Part shown: positions 35,450 through 45,388 of the stretch, piece after piece
How positions within the stretch are numbered: the stretch's first letter is position 1
Layout of the letters: each line of letters starts with the position of its first letter
DNA from: CAVUWL01 sp963700105
Lineage (GTDB): Bacteria; Actinomycetota; Thermoleophilia; Solirubrobacterales; 70-9
Length of the DNA stretch: 64,000 bases
Direction: 5' to 3'
NCBI GenBank assembly: GCA_963700105.1
Contig: CAVOWL010000004.1
Coordinates: 682,001-746,000 of the forward strand
Made by a program: the position numbers and the translations under genes
The notes under the pieces: generated by a model
What the model saw: only the letters and a program-made list of their open reading frames with translations
The model's database searches: none
What the model was told of the DNA's origin: nothing

Positions 35450-35878
35450 TGGTTCAAAGCAGCCGTCTGCCTGAGCAGGTCCGGAGATTCAGTCTTGCGG
35501 CTGAGCCGCCCGCGTTGCGGGACCCCCAGGACCGAAACTTCGGTCGGCGCATCCTCGCTGCTGATCCGGCGATGTGCTCGGCAAGCATCTCGGCTTACCT
35601 TCCTACGGCACAGACATCCGGTCGCGGTCAGGCTCGTCCCGCTGCAGCCGGACTGCGCGTTCACAGCCAGACCAGGCTGCGGAAGCTCCCCCTGTGCCTG
35701 AAGACGGGCAACCGGGTCGGCCTACGGGTTGGAGGTCGGCTTGCGGGCAACCCTACGTGGCGCCGGTGCGAGCGCGAGCCGAGCAGGTCGTGATCGGGCG
35801 AAGGTAGACAGGTACTTCTCCCGGGGCTCTGGCTAACGCGTTCCCGTTAGCGAGCACACCCCCTGCGCTCGAGCGGGC
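35450..35878. other. Intergenic region without supported gene
   Basis: About 430 bp. Overlapping open frames occur on both strands, but none has a ribosome site, domain or plausible codon use. I see nothing else in it. Confidence 0.35.
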
Positions 35879-36517
35879 CTAATCGGTGTTCGGATCGAGA
35901 ACGACGAGCAGCATCCCGGCCCCACTCGGCACCACCGCCTCGGTGACCCGATCCTCGGCGCGAACCAGCCTGCGGAGGTCGCTTAACTCCGCGGCGTGGG
36001 AGAGGACGTTGTCGACGGCGAGCAGTCCTCCGGGCCGCAGCACGCGGACGAGGTCCGGCCAATATCCAGTGTAGGCCGGGCGTTCGGCATCGAGGAAAAT
36101 CATGTCCCAGCACCGGTCGGGGGACTCGCGCAAGGTAATGGCGGCGTCCTCGACGCGCAGGTCGACCAGCTCCCCCAGGCCAGCGCGAAGGAGGTTCTGG
36201 CGCGCCTGAGCACTGCGGCCGGCGTCGTTGTCGACGCTCGTAAGGTGCCCGTCCACGCTGCGCACCGCGTCGGCGAGCCATAGCGTCGAGTAGCCGTTGG
36301 AGGTGCCCAACTCCAACAACCGCCGGGCACCGGTCGCGCGAACGAGCAGCACCAGCACGCGGGCGGTGTCGGGCTCGAGGTTTCGGAGGCGATTGAGCCG
36401 GTCGGACTCGCTTGCGTCGTGCTCGACCCCGTGAGCATGGAGCTCGTCGAGCAGATTTAGCAGTCGGCCCTCCATCGCGTGGCCCATCATCTCCGAGGGC
36501 CGCCATGAGTGCTCCAT
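35879..36517 (-). CDS. Class I SAM-dependent O-methyltransferase (COMT-like)
   Basis: A 212-residue soluble methyltransferase. Motif I LLELGTSNGYSTLWLA is near residue 68. Motif II SVDND, then WDMIFLDAERPAYTGYW and the late LRPGGLLAVDNVLSH motif follow the order of the bacterial O-methyltransferase family 3, in which D of FLD and the DN pair bind the catalytic metal. The substrate is probably a catechol-like hydroxyl group but is unknown. ATG 36517 is a reasonable start since the helical N-terminus of the family begins soon after. Confidence 0.85.
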   Translation of the reverse strand: MEHSWRPSEMMGHAMEGRLLNLLDELHAHGVEHDASESDRLNRLRNLEPDTARVLVLLVRATGARRLLELGTSNGYSTLWLADAVRSVDGHLTSVDNDAGRSAQARQNLLRAGLGELVDLRVEDAAITLRESPDRCWDMIFLDAERPAYTGYWPDLVRVLRPGGLLAVDNVLSHAAELSDLRRLVRAEDRVTEAVVPSGAGMLLVVLDPNTD

Positions 36518-36731
36518 GGACGAGGCGGCCAGAGCTCACATCTGGAGTCTGTGGTTTTGCCGACGGGAACGAATCCTGACTTCGTAGACCCACGTTTTGT
36601 CAAATTCGTCTCCCTCCCCAGCTCGTCACGTCCGCCTCAAACACGCAGAAACCCCTCCACAGAGCCGGTTTAGGGGCCAAAGCGGAGGGCTCCCGCTGCT
36701 TTCCCCCAAAGCTGGTGAGGATAATGAGGCG

Positions 36732-37193
36732 GTGAGCGTCCCCGTTGTGCTTCTCCTCGCCTTAGCCATCGCCCTGCTCCTTGGAGAGGCGCACCTGCCG
36801 AGCGGAGTTCTCGGCGCGCTTGGAATCATTGCCTTCATCGTCGCCGGGGTCCTCTACCGCGAAGAGGGCCATGACGTTCCGATCGCGCTAATCGTCCTTG
36901 TCCCGTTGGCGCTCGGCGCCTTCATCTGGTTTGCCTCCCACAAAGTGCTCGCCTCCTACCAGAGCCAACCGGTGCGGACCGGATATGAGGAGCTGAAGGG
37001 CGCCAGCGCCGAGGCCCGCTCCCCTCTGGATCCCCAGGGGCAGGTGTTCGTGCAGGGGGCGATTTGGCGGGCCACGCTTGCCCCGGGCGCTACCGCCGTC
37101 CCGGTGGGGTCTAGAGTCACGATCGAGTCGGTCGATGGGCTCACCCTGATCGTCCAGCCGGCGGTGGAAACAGAGGAAGGAGCGCCTGCATAG
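36732..37193 (+). CDS. NfeD-like membrane protein
   Basis: A 153-residue protein with two hydrophobic helices (VVLLLALAIALLLGEAHLPSG and VPIALIVLVPLALGAFIWF). A C-terminal OB-fold (about 95-150) has the G-VFVQGAIWRATL-like strand pattern of NfeD proteins. GTG 36732 is preferred to the longer open frame because GAGG lies just upstream and the first helix starts at once. It ends one base before the slipin gene, the classical nfeD-stomatin pair. Confidence 0.8.
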   Translation: MSVPVVLLLALAIALLLGEAHLPSGVLGALGIIAFIVAGVLYREEGHDVPIALIVLVPLALGAFIWFASHKVLASYQSQPVRTGYEELKGASAEARSPLDPQGQVFVQGAIWRATLAPGATAVPVGSRVTIESVDGLTLIVQPAVETEEGAPA

Positions 37194-38036
37194 ATGGGAG
37201 CAGCAATCGCATTGACGGTGGCGATTGTGCTGGCAATCCTCGCCGTCATCTTCCTCGGCAGCGCGGTTCGGGTGCTACGCGAGTACGAGCGTGGCGTCAT
37301 CTTCCGCCTCGGCCGCCTGATCGCCCAGAAGGGTCCAGGCCTGATTCTGCTGATCCCCTTTATCGACCGGATGGTCCGGGTCGAGCTGCGTACGGTCACC
37401 GACAACATCCCGCCACAGGAAGTGATCACCCGCGACAACGTTCCAGCAAGGGTTAACGCCGTTGCCTACTTCCGTGTAATCGATCCCAGAAAAGCGGTCG
37501 TCGAGGTCGAAAACTACCTGATGGCCACCTCGCAGATTTCACAGACGGCGCTGCGCTCGGTGCTTGGCAAGGCCGAGTTTGATCAGCTGCTCTCCGAGCG
37601 CGAGCGCCTCAACGAGGATCTGCAGAAGATCATCGACGAGTCGACCGAGCCCTGGGGTGTAAAGGTGACGGCGGTCGAGATCAAGGACGTCGAGATCCCC
37701 GAGAATATGCAGAAGGCGATCGCCCGGCAGGCCGAGGCCGAGCGCGAGCGCCGCGCCAAGATCATCAACTCAGAGGGCGAGTACCAAGCGGCGCAAAAGC
37801 TCACCGACGCCGCCGACATCATCAGCACCAACCCTGCCTCGCTTCAGTTGCGTTATCTGCAGACCCTGCTGGAAATCGGCAGCAACCAGAACACAACTGT
37901 TGTCTTCCCCTTGCCGATGGACATCCTTGAGCCCTTCCTCGGTGGCCGGAGGCCGTCGAAACCCCCCAAAAGTCCGCCCGCCGCGCCGTCTCCGCCTGGC
38001 GTGGCGGCCGACGACATTCCTCCCTCCTCCAGCTGA
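37194..38036 (+). CDS. Slipin (stomatin/SPFH-domain) membrane protein
   Basis: A 280-residue protein with an N-terminal membrane anchor (AIALTVAIVLAILAVIFLG) and an SPFH domain (about 25-190: LREYERGVIFRLGRL, ITRDNVPARVNAVAYFRV, SVLGKAEFDQLLSER). A helical oligomerisation region is rich in Glu/Arg/Ala, and the tail is Pro-rich. SPFH proteins scaffold membrane microdomains and regulate membrane-bound proteases together with NfeD. The ATG directly abuts the nfeD stop, so the two are translationally linked. Confidence 0.9.
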   Translation: MGAAIALTVAIVLAILAVIFLGSAVRVLREYERGVIFRLGRLIAQKGPGLILLIPFIDRMVRVELRTVTDNIPPQEVITRDNVPARVNAVAYFRVIDPRKAVVEVENYLMATSQISQTALRSVLGKAEFDQLLSERERLNEDLQKIIDESTEPWGVKVTAVEIKDVEIPENMQKAIARQAEAERERRAKIINSEGEYQAAQKLTDAADIISTNPASLQLRYLQTLLEIGSNQNTTVVFPLPMDILEPFLGGRRPSKPPKSPPAAPSPPGVAADDIPPSSS

Positions 38037-38069
38037 GCGCAGGCGCAAGATCTGCAAAGCTCCGAAGCG

Positions 38070-38411
38070 ATGTCGGCGGGAGTGGAGCTGCTTTGGTGGC
38101 GGGGGTGCCCTTCCTGGGAGCGAGCGCTTCAGATCCTGCGCACCGAGATGACGGCCGTCGGTCTTGACCCGGGCACGATCGAGGTGTCCGAGGTAGAGAC
38201 CGACGCAGATGCTGAACGCCGCGGTTTCCCCGGATCGCCAACGATTCGAATCAACGGTCGCGACATCCAGCCGTTGGGCTCGGCGGAGCCCCATGGGCTG
38301 ATGTGCCGCGTCTATCACCTCCGCGACGGGAGAGTCTCGCCGCTACCGGATCCGGCAGATGTGCGCGAAGCGCTTCTGACGAGCGGCGATCGCGAAGGAT
38401 CGAGCACGTGA
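38070..38411 (+). CDS. Thioredoxin-fold protein
   Basis: A 113-residue protein beginning VELLWWRGCPSWERAL, with Cys in the position of the thioredoxin active site but only one Cys there. It continues IEVSEVETDADAERRGFPGSPTIRINGRDIQ, including the cis-Pro loop (GSPTIRI) of thioredoxin folds. It may sense or bind metals or act as a single-Cys redox protein; the exact role is unknown. Its stop overlaps the GTG of the next thioredoxin-family gene (GTGA at 38408-38411). Confidence 0.7.
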   Translation: MSAGVELLWWRGCPSWERALQILRTEMTAVGLDPGTIEVSEVETDADAERRGFPGSPTIRINGRDIQPLGSAEPHGLMCRVYHLRDGRVSPLPDPADVREALLTSGDREGSST

Positions 38412-38965
38412 GCGAAGCTGACGGCATCGCGATCGGCGAGCAAGCGTCCACGTTTGAGCTCCTGGACACGGATGGAGTGCCCCATCGGTTTGGCGAACCG
38501 TCGTCCGGACGCGCAAGCCACAGTTGTGTATTGGAATTGCAACCACTGCCCGTACGCGCTCGCCCGGCAGGAGCGACTGCATCAGGTTGCTCGTGACTAT
38601 TCGGGCGAGGGGGTTCGCTTCCTGGCGATCAACTCGAACGATGGAAGCCGCTATCCGGTCGACTCCGCCGAGGCGATGAGCGAGAGGGTCAAGCGGGAGG
38701 GCGGATGGCCGCATCCCTACCTACACGACGAGACCCAGGCGGTCGCGCGGTCCTTTAGCGCAGAGCGGACTCCTGATGTCTTCGTCTTCGATCGTGAACT
38801 GCGCTTGCGCTCAGGGGCGCTCCTGACGAGGACTACGACGATCCCTCATGCAACGCCGCCTGGCTTCGAGAGGCGCTCGACGCGCTGTTGGCCGGTAAAG
38901 CTCCATCCCGCCCCCGGACGGAGTCGGTGGGTTGCTCCATCAAGTGGAGCACCAACGGCCTTTAA
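38408..38965 (+). pseudogene. Thioredoxin-family (AhpC/redoxin-like) protein with two frameshifts
   Basis: GTG 38408 starts EADGIAIGEQASTFELLDTDGVPHRFGEP. Near 38505-38518 the frame changes to ATVVYWNCNHCPYALA, which carries a CxxC redox pair. It then reads through FLAINSNDGSRYPVDS and ARSFSAERTPDVFVFDRELRLR. Near 38815 it changes again to RGAPDEDYDDPSCNAAWLREALDALL and ends PRTESVGCSIKW at TAA 38963-38965. All pieces align in order with one roughly 185-residue family, so one gene is broken by two single-base changes. Sequencing error and true inactivation are both possible. Confidence 0.75.
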
Positions 38966-39097
38966 CTCAGGCCGGCTGGGTCTGCGGATGCATCGATCGA
39001 ACTCGTCCTCGTGCCTACCTCCTCACCGACCTTGAAGAGAGTGACTCGGGATTCCGAGTCGAAGCCCAGCCCTCGGCAGAGGACAAAGCCCAGCTGA

Positions 39098-42000
39098 CTA
39101 CTTCACGATCGTGAAGCTGAGCGAGACCGACTGGGAGTGCTGGCCGGCGGAGTTGGTGGCGGTGATGAGGAGTTCGTACCGCCCCGGTTTGAGCTTGTCG
39201 GCGCGCGAGATCCGGCCCGCGAAGGCCACCATGTTGGTGCCGCTGTGACCTGGGAAAGAGAGCGTCCCGCTCCTGACACGGCGATGCCTTCCCAGGATCT
39301 GAATGAAGCCGAAGCTCACGGTGGCCTGCTCGTTGAGCGAGAACGAGAAGGTCGTTCCCGTGGGCGTTTTCGCTCGGCTGATTCGGGCGAGCTGGTCGCT
39401 CTCACGCCACCTCATCGCGGATTGGCGTGCGCGGGCTACCGCGGGCGGCAAGGGTGTCTCGCTGGGAATCGACGGGGACGTGGCGGTCCCTTCGCCCTTG
39501 GAGGTTGCGGCTCGGGCTTCGGTCGTGAACGTCTGATCGCCGCCGTAGACCACTCCATCGGGATTTTCGGCGACGAGGCGGAAATGGTAGGTCGTTCCCG
39601 GCGCAAGGCCGCCGATGGCGACCGCAAGTGGACTCGGGCGGCTGGAGGCGCCAACGCTCTGAGCGGCGGTGGAAGAGCCGTAGGCCGCGGTCGTCCCGTA
39701 CTGGAAGTACGCCGTGCTCGAGCCTCCGGCACCGACGGTCCCGTTGAGATTCGCGCTGGTTTCGCCGACGCCGGTCGCCGCGCCCGTCGCCGCGGTGGGC
39801 AGGTCCACGAAGGTCCACGCCGCGCCCCTGCCGCCGTTGTCGCGCCAGGCGCCGATCAGCGCGGTGTTGCCGTCGGCGGAGAGCGCGACGCTCGTGCCGA
39901 ACTCGCCTTTGCCGGCTCTCCCCCGCCGGTGAGCTTTTCGCCCTGCTGGGTCCAGGTGCCGCCCGAGCGCGTGAACACCCACGCGGCGCCCGCTCGTGCC
40001 GTTGTCGTCGGGGCCGCCGATCACCGCCGTGTCGCCGTCGGCGGAGAGCGCGACGCTCACACCGAACCTGCCTTCACCGGTCTCGCCTGTGCCCTCGTTG
40101 GCGCAGCGCTGGTGCAGTCTCGACAAGCTTTTCGCCCTGCTGGGTCCAGTTGCCGCCGAGCGCGTGAACACCCAGGCCGCGCCCTTGCCGCTGTCGTCGT
40201 CCGAGCCGCCGATCATCGCGGTGTCGCCGTCTTCGGAGAGCGCCGCGCTGGTGCCGAATTTGCCTTCGCCGATCTCGCCCGTGCCCTCGTTGGCGCAGCT
40301 GCTGGTGCAGTCTCCGACAAGCTTTTCGCCCTGCTGGGTCCAGTTGCCGCCGGAGCGCGTGAACACCCAGGCCGCCCCGGCGAGCGTCGTTGTCGTCGCC
40401 AGCCACCGATCAGCGCCGTGTTGCCGTCGGCGGAGAGCGCACGCTCGTGCCGAACATGCCGTCCGATCTCGCCCGTGCTCTTCGCACGCCGGTGCACAGC
40501 TTTTCGCCCTGCTGGGACCAGGTGCTCCCGAGCGCGTGAACACCCACGCGGCACCGGCCCAGCGTTGTCGCGGGGCCGCCGATCAGCGCCGTGTTGCCGT
40601 CCGCGGACAGCGCCACGCTCCAGCCGAACTCGCCGTTCCGCTCTCGCCCGTGCCCTCGTTGGCGCAGCTGCTGGTGCGGTCCGACGAGCTTTTCGCCCTG
40701 CTGGGTCCATTTGCCACCCGAGCGGGTGAACACCCACGCCGCGCCCTGCCGATAGGCTGCATTGTCGCCGGAGCCGCCGATCAGCGCGGTGTTCCCGTCG
40801 GCGGACAGCGCCACGCTCTCGCCGAATCCGCCATTGCCGCTCTCGCCGCTGCCGGTGAGCTTTTCCCTGCTGGCTCCACATCCCGCCCGAGCGCGTGAAC
40901 ACCCAAGCCGCCCCGTCGTCGTCGTTGTCGCCGGGCCCGCCGATCAGCGCCGTGTCGCCTTCGGCGGAGAGCGCGACGCAGTAGCCGAATTGGCTGTTGC
41001 CGCTCTCTTCGCCGCCGGTGAGCTTCGGCGCCCTGCTGGGTCCACGCCGTGCCCGAGCGCGTGAACACCCACGCCGCACCAGTGGCGCTGTCGTCGCTGG
41101 GGCCCGCCGATCAGCGCCGTGTCGCCGTCTTCGGACAGCGCAACGCTGTAGCCGAATTCGCCTTCTGCCGCTCTCGCCCGTCGCCGGTGAGCTTTGGGCC
41201 CTGCTGGGCCCAGGTCGTGCCCGAGCGAAGTGAACACCCACGCCGCGCCGGCGCCGCCGTTGTCGCGGCCCGCCGATCAGCGCGTGTCGCCGTCGGCGGA
41301 GAGCGCCACGCTGTGCGCCGAATTCGCCTTTTCCGGTCTCGCCGCTGCCCTCGTTGGCGCAACTGCCGGTGCAGCGCCGACGAGCTTTTCGCCCTGCTCG
41401 TCCAGGCGGACCCGAGCGGGTGAATACCCACGCCGCGCCGGCGACGCCGTTGTCGGCCGGCCCGCCGATCAGCGCCGTGTCGCCGTCGGCGGAGAGCGCG
41501 ACGCTCTTGCCGAATTCGCCTTTTCCGGTCTCGCCGCTGCCCTCGTTGGCGCAACTGCCGGTGCAGTCGCCGACGAGCTTTTCGCCCTGCTCGGTCCAGG
41601 CGGACCCCGAGCGTGTGAACACCCACGCCGCGCCGGCGTAGTAATTGTCGCGGGGCCCGCCGATAAGTGCCGTGTCGCCGTCGGCGGAGAGCGCGACGCT
41701 GTAGCCGAATTCGCCTTCTCCGATGTGGTCGAACAAGGTTTCTCCGGCGTGGCCGGCGCCGGTGAGCTTTCCGCCCTGCTGGGTCCAGGTGCACCCCGAG
41801 CGCGTAAACAGCCACGCCCCCCCGGCTTGATTTTCGTTCGGCGTGTGGTCGCGCGCGCCGATCAGCGCCGTGTCGCCATCTGCTGACAGCGCCACGCTGT
41901 AGCCGAATCGGCCGCTTGCGTTTCCCCGCGCCGGTGAGCTTTTCCCCCTGCTGCATCAACGGGTCGATCCGCAATGGATAGGTCGCGCCGCGATCCGCGA

Positions 42001-42738
42001 TGTGTATCAACACATGCCCCTTCGCCACCCCCAACCAAGAGTGCAGCACACGCCCACGCTCATCCGTCGCGACCAGACCGCCATAACGAAGCGCAACGCC
42101 CCGGCCCGTGAGCAGCACCGAGCCGTCCCGAAGCCCCGCGGCGAGGTCACCTGAAAGAGCCAACGACAGCGTCAACGTCCCCGTACCCGCACCAGGCCGA
42201 GTAGCGACGTCGAAGCCCTGCTCGATCCCCAACGGGCCATTCGCATACCACTCCGTGAGCGCTCCGTGCGCATAGCTGACACGGTTGGCGCTGGCGCGCG
42301 GCCGGGCAAACCCCACCACCTGGTGCGAGCTCGCATAGCCATACGCGGAGAGCGTCATGCCGAGCCGCGCCCTGCCCGAGGCGACCGCGCGCCAGCGCGC
42401 GAGAAGCTGGCGCGCAAATGCTGCGCGGGGTTGAGGGCCTGCAGGGCCGTTACGCGATAGGCCCGGTCGTCGTGGCCCAGCGCGGCAGAGACCGGGGCCT
42501 GCGCGGCCAGCGGCAAACTCTCAAGACGATGACGCGCCGACCTCGCGCGCCCAGCGCTTCCACCGGACAGCGTTAGGAGCGCCGCTACGCATCCCAGTGT
42601 CGCCACGACACCCACCAGCAGAACAACGACCGACGTGGGCAGCCGGCCGCGTTGTACCGCGGCGACGCGGCCGGCTCCAGGGAACCCCCGCACTGCGGCT
42701 TCTAAACGCATCATCCGCTCCTCCAGCGTTTGACTCAC
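39098..42738 (-). pseudogene. Large FG-GAP-like repeat surface protein, many frameshifts
   Basis: The gene starts at GTG 42738 with a short cytosolic part and one hydrophobic helix (PTSVVVLLVGVVATLGCVAALL). It continues after a frameshift near 42370 into WYANGPLGIEQGF and YPLRIDPLMQQGEKL. About eleven repeats follow with the pattern FGYSVALSADGDTALIGGP, then GAAWVFTRSG, then WTQQGEKL. A Fn3-like domain (SANLNGTVGAGGSS to GLAPGTTYHFRLVAENPDG) and a beta-sandwich ending SVSLSFTIVK close the protein. Conserved repeat phrases occur in all three minus frames in turn, so at least a dozen indels are present between 39900 and 42370. The last 240 residues are in one frame. Confidence 0.8.
39850..41950 (-). 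repeat. About eleven degenerate tandem units of 150-190 bp (FG-GAP-like)
   Basis: The DNA phrase around GTGAACACCCACGCC and the phrase around GCCGTGTCGCCGTCGGCG recur roughly every 150-190 bp. Two neighbouring units near 41331 and 41521 are nearly identical for more than 40 bp. Many unit-to-unit differences are loss of single G or C bases. Confidence 0.75.
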
Positions 42739-42789
42739 TCTGGCGCCCTCAAAGACCGCCCTGCAGCGCCCGGTTCCTGGTAGGACGCC

Positions 42790-43584
42790 TCACCCTCGCA
42801 CACGGCAGCTACGCGTCAAGGTAGAGGAGAGGGTGCGGCCGTCCGCGAAAACCATCGAGGCTCGCGCGAACGGGAAGAAGGCGGCGGAGAAGCTCGCAGG
42901 GGCGGGGCAAGCCGCCGAGAGGTAGCTGTGAGTAAGGCCTCTGTAAGTAAATGTTCGGTGTAGCGTTAGCTTGATGTGGGTTACATATCCATAATGGTTG
43001 ATTTCAGCGGGTAGGGCACCGCTAAATACCGTGCCATAGCCACCTGCCGCATGGTGAAGATGGAAGATCATAATGCGGGTGATCGAAACGGGTTTAGTTC
43101 CGTAAATGTTGGCGAGAATCACGGGATGAGACCCTTCTTTGCCATTGAAGGCAAGGATGCGTCCGCGGGTGGAGATGACCGGCTGTTCCGGAAAAGCGAC
43201 ATCGGCGGAAAAGCTACCGCCACCGACCAGGGCCTGACGACAGGTGGCCATTGCGGCACGGGTAGATGATGCTTCGATCTGGCTAATGCGACAAACCGGA
43301 AGGCCTAGAGTATCGAGGTGCCCTGCCCTGTTGAGCTCGATCGTGATATTTCGCAATGCTGGCGGGAGGGCACCCGAAAGGGTGCGGACGTCCCCCGAAA
43401 CGCTGACAGCGATAGGAGCGTCTACGCGCCGCGGCAGAGCGGAAGGGGAAATACCACCGTCGAAAGTGACGAAGAGATCCCCTCGTTGAACCAGATTGGC
43501 TGATGCGAATGAGACGAAAGCCGCTACGACCAGAGGGGCCACCATGAACGGGGCCACCGGGAGGATAGTCGGACGGAGCCTCAT
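42790..43584 (-). CDS. Secreted hypothetical protein (family shared with 45389-46277)
   Basis: A 264-residue exported protein with an N-terminal hydrophobic segment (PFMVAPLVVAAFVSFASA). The mature part has GALPPALRNITIELNRAGHLDTLGLPVC, an ATCRQALVGGG block, and near the end HIKLTLHRTFTYRG and SAACPAPASFS. The same ordered blocks occur in the broken gene at 45389-46277, so this is a small family of beta-rich secreted proteins with paired Cys. I do not recognise a function. ATG 43584 overlaps the stop of the upstream lipoprotein gene (ATGA), so translation is coupled. It lies within the HtaA-type locus. Confidence 0.7.
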   Translation of the reverse strand: MRLRPTILPVAPFMVAPLVVAAFVSFASANLVQRGDLFVTFDGGISPSALPRRVDAPIAVSVSGDVRTLSGALPPALRNITIELNRAGHLDTLGLPVCRISQIEASSTRAAMATCRQALVGGGSFSADVAFPEQPVISTRGRILAFNGKEGSHPVILANIYGTKPVSITRIMIFHLHHAAGGYGTVFSGALPAEINHYGYVTHIKLTLHRTFTYRGLTHSYLSAACPAPASFSAAFFPFARASMVFADGRTLSSTLTRSCRVRG

Positions 43585-44261
43585 CCAGTGGGAGCGCTAC
43601 CCGAACTCAGAGGATATGGAATCGGTGCAAGCTGGGCGACTTTCCAGCCACTTCGTTCCCTTGCCAATGGCATCACATACTGCTGTCCGGTCGAACCGAC
43701 AAAGAGCGCGAAGCCATGGCCACCCTTGATACGCAGGGCGGCGATTTCACCGCTGAATGGGCTCGCTCGAGTGGCCCCGGGAGACCGGCCGGCAAGGTGT
43801 CCTAGGATCGCAGTGCATCCTCTAAATCTTCCATTGGAACTCTTCGCTAGTTCTTCTAACTTGGCCCTGGCCGGCGCCTCGAGGAAGGAGCAAGCGGCTG
43901 ACCAGTTCCCCCTGGCGCGAGCCGTGAGATAACCCTTGAGCCCAACGCTGGCAAGCCTTCGTTCGGCGATGGTGGCTTCGGCGCCGAAGTCGGGGACGCT
44001 ATTGTCGCCATGCGCGACACGGAAGGGTGCGCTTCCTTCGGCCTTGGCGGGAACTTCGCTTCGGCGCGACGACCTCGCTTCGGTGCCGTTTGTAGTGGCC
44101 ACCTGGGTCGTGGCCTTGGTCGTCGTCGCTCCACTCTCGGTAGTGGCGGGGGTACTGGAGCTCCCCCCACTACCGCAGCCAGCGAGGACGATTGCCAAAG
44201 CGGCGAGCGCCAGCACGGCCAAGAGCCTCGGGGATCGCTGAAGGCGTGCAATCAGGATCAT
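43581..44261 (-). CDS. Hypothetical lipoprotein of the HtaA-type locus
   Basis: A 226-residue exported lipoprotein. The signal is LLAVLALAALAIVLAGC with lipobox LAGC, followed by a Ser/Thr-rich linker and a globular domain. That domain contains ARGNWSAACSFLEAPARAKLEELA and ITYC/QQYVMPLARERSGWKVAQL-type strands, like an NTF2/Mce-associated-like fold used in small actinobacterial lipoproteins. ATG 44261 is chosen because AGGTGA lies just upstream and the signal peptide starts there; the frame itself is open to 44363. It overlaps the next gene by 4 bp and follows the HtaA-like gene by 19 bp. Confidence 0.7.
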   Translation of the reverse strand: MILIARLQRSPRLLAVLALAALAIVLAGCGSGGSSSTPATTESGATTTKATTQVATTNGTEARSSRRSEVPAKAEGSAPFRVAHGDNSVPDFGAEATIAERRLASVGLKGYLTARARGNWSAACSFLEAPARAKLEELAKSSNGRFRGCTAILGHLAGRSPGATRASPFSGEIAALRIKGGHGFALFVGSTGQQYVMPLARERSGWKVAQLAPIPYPLSSGSAPTG

Positions 44262-44280
44262 TATCACCTGTTCCGTCTCC

Positions 44281-45388
44281 CTATTCCCCCCCCACAGTGA
44301 AGGAAAGCGTGCCGAGTGCTTCACCCGCCTTGAAGACTTCTTCCTTGCTCGCAAGAGCTTCATTGAAGCTTGCCGCCAGGGTGGGGTTGAAGTCAGCCGT
44401 AATGCCGGAGACGGCGATTGTGCGAGTGGTTGGGTTGGAAGTGACCGTCGCGGTACTCATGTTTAGGTCGAGGACCGCGACTTGGCCCTGCTTGCCCCTG
44501 TACGGCGGCGCGGGCAAGACATTGAGTTCGGCAACAACAGCTCGTTCGGCAAGATTGAGCCAGATTTCGTGCAGGACGATCTGCCCAAAGCTGGAAGTTT
44601 TTTCTTCCAACCGCAGTAGTTCGAGCGAACCGCCACTCTTCAGCGAGCCGCCCGACGCATTCGGAGCGATGGCGCCGCCGGGGATAATCGGGAACTCGAA
44701 GGAGCCCGATGATAGTTCGGCAGGTGCTATCGGGTTAACCGAGACATGTCGTTCAGCCAACTTCGCCGAAGCCTGAGAGCTGAGGCTGAGGGCTAGATTG
44801 TTGGTGGCCTGGATCTGGACCGGGGGCCGCGCAGGCTGGGTCTTGGTGAGTGTGGAACCGATCATCTCATTTGCCTTGAACACATTCTTAAGACCGATAA
44901 TTTTGTTGATCCTCACGGCAGCCTTTTCCGTCAGTTTCAGCGTCGTCACCGAAACCGCAACCCAGAGCCTTCGCGGCTGGCGCTGAAACTGGGAGCGGCC
45001 CCGACATCGAGCTGACCGCCGTCGACTTTTGGGATGGGCGACAACTTGTCGTAGTATTGAGGACGAAGTCCTTGAAGAGAACCGTACGGTGGCCGAGGGT
45101 TAGCTTGACTTCGCCAGCATGATCGACGGTACCATCGCCACTGGCCGAGTCAATCGTACCACCATTAGCGGGAGGGTGATGGTCGAGCGATTAGCCAGGG
45201 CGGGCGCAACCACTATCAGCTTCACCCTGTGCTCCTTCAACGTCTTGGCAAATCCCTTCTTCAGGTAATCGTGGTGGCGCCGAAGCCAAGTGGATTACCG
45301 AAGCCGCCGATGCAACTGAGGCCATGGCAAGCAGACCGAGCAAGGCGACGCTAACGATGATGGCCGCGGTCTTGGCTCTGGCCTTCAT
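44281..45388 (-). pseudogene. HtaA-domain (haem-binding type) secreted protein, frameshifted
   Basis: The gene starts at ATG 45388 with a signal peptide (AAIIVSVALLGLLAMASVASAAS). Across frame changes it gives GGFGNPLGFGATTIT, then DHAGEVKLTLGHRTVLFKDFVL, which is HtaA-domain sequence. From 44949 one frame holds a complete second domain: VSVNPIAPAELSSGSFEFPIIPGG, then GQIVLHEIWLNL, then AVLDLNMSTATV and FKAGEALGTLSFTV. HtaA domains in corynebacteria bind haem at the cell surface. Three or more indels between 44950 and 45300 break the first domain. The ATG immediately follows the TAG of the upstream gene. Confidence 0.7.
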
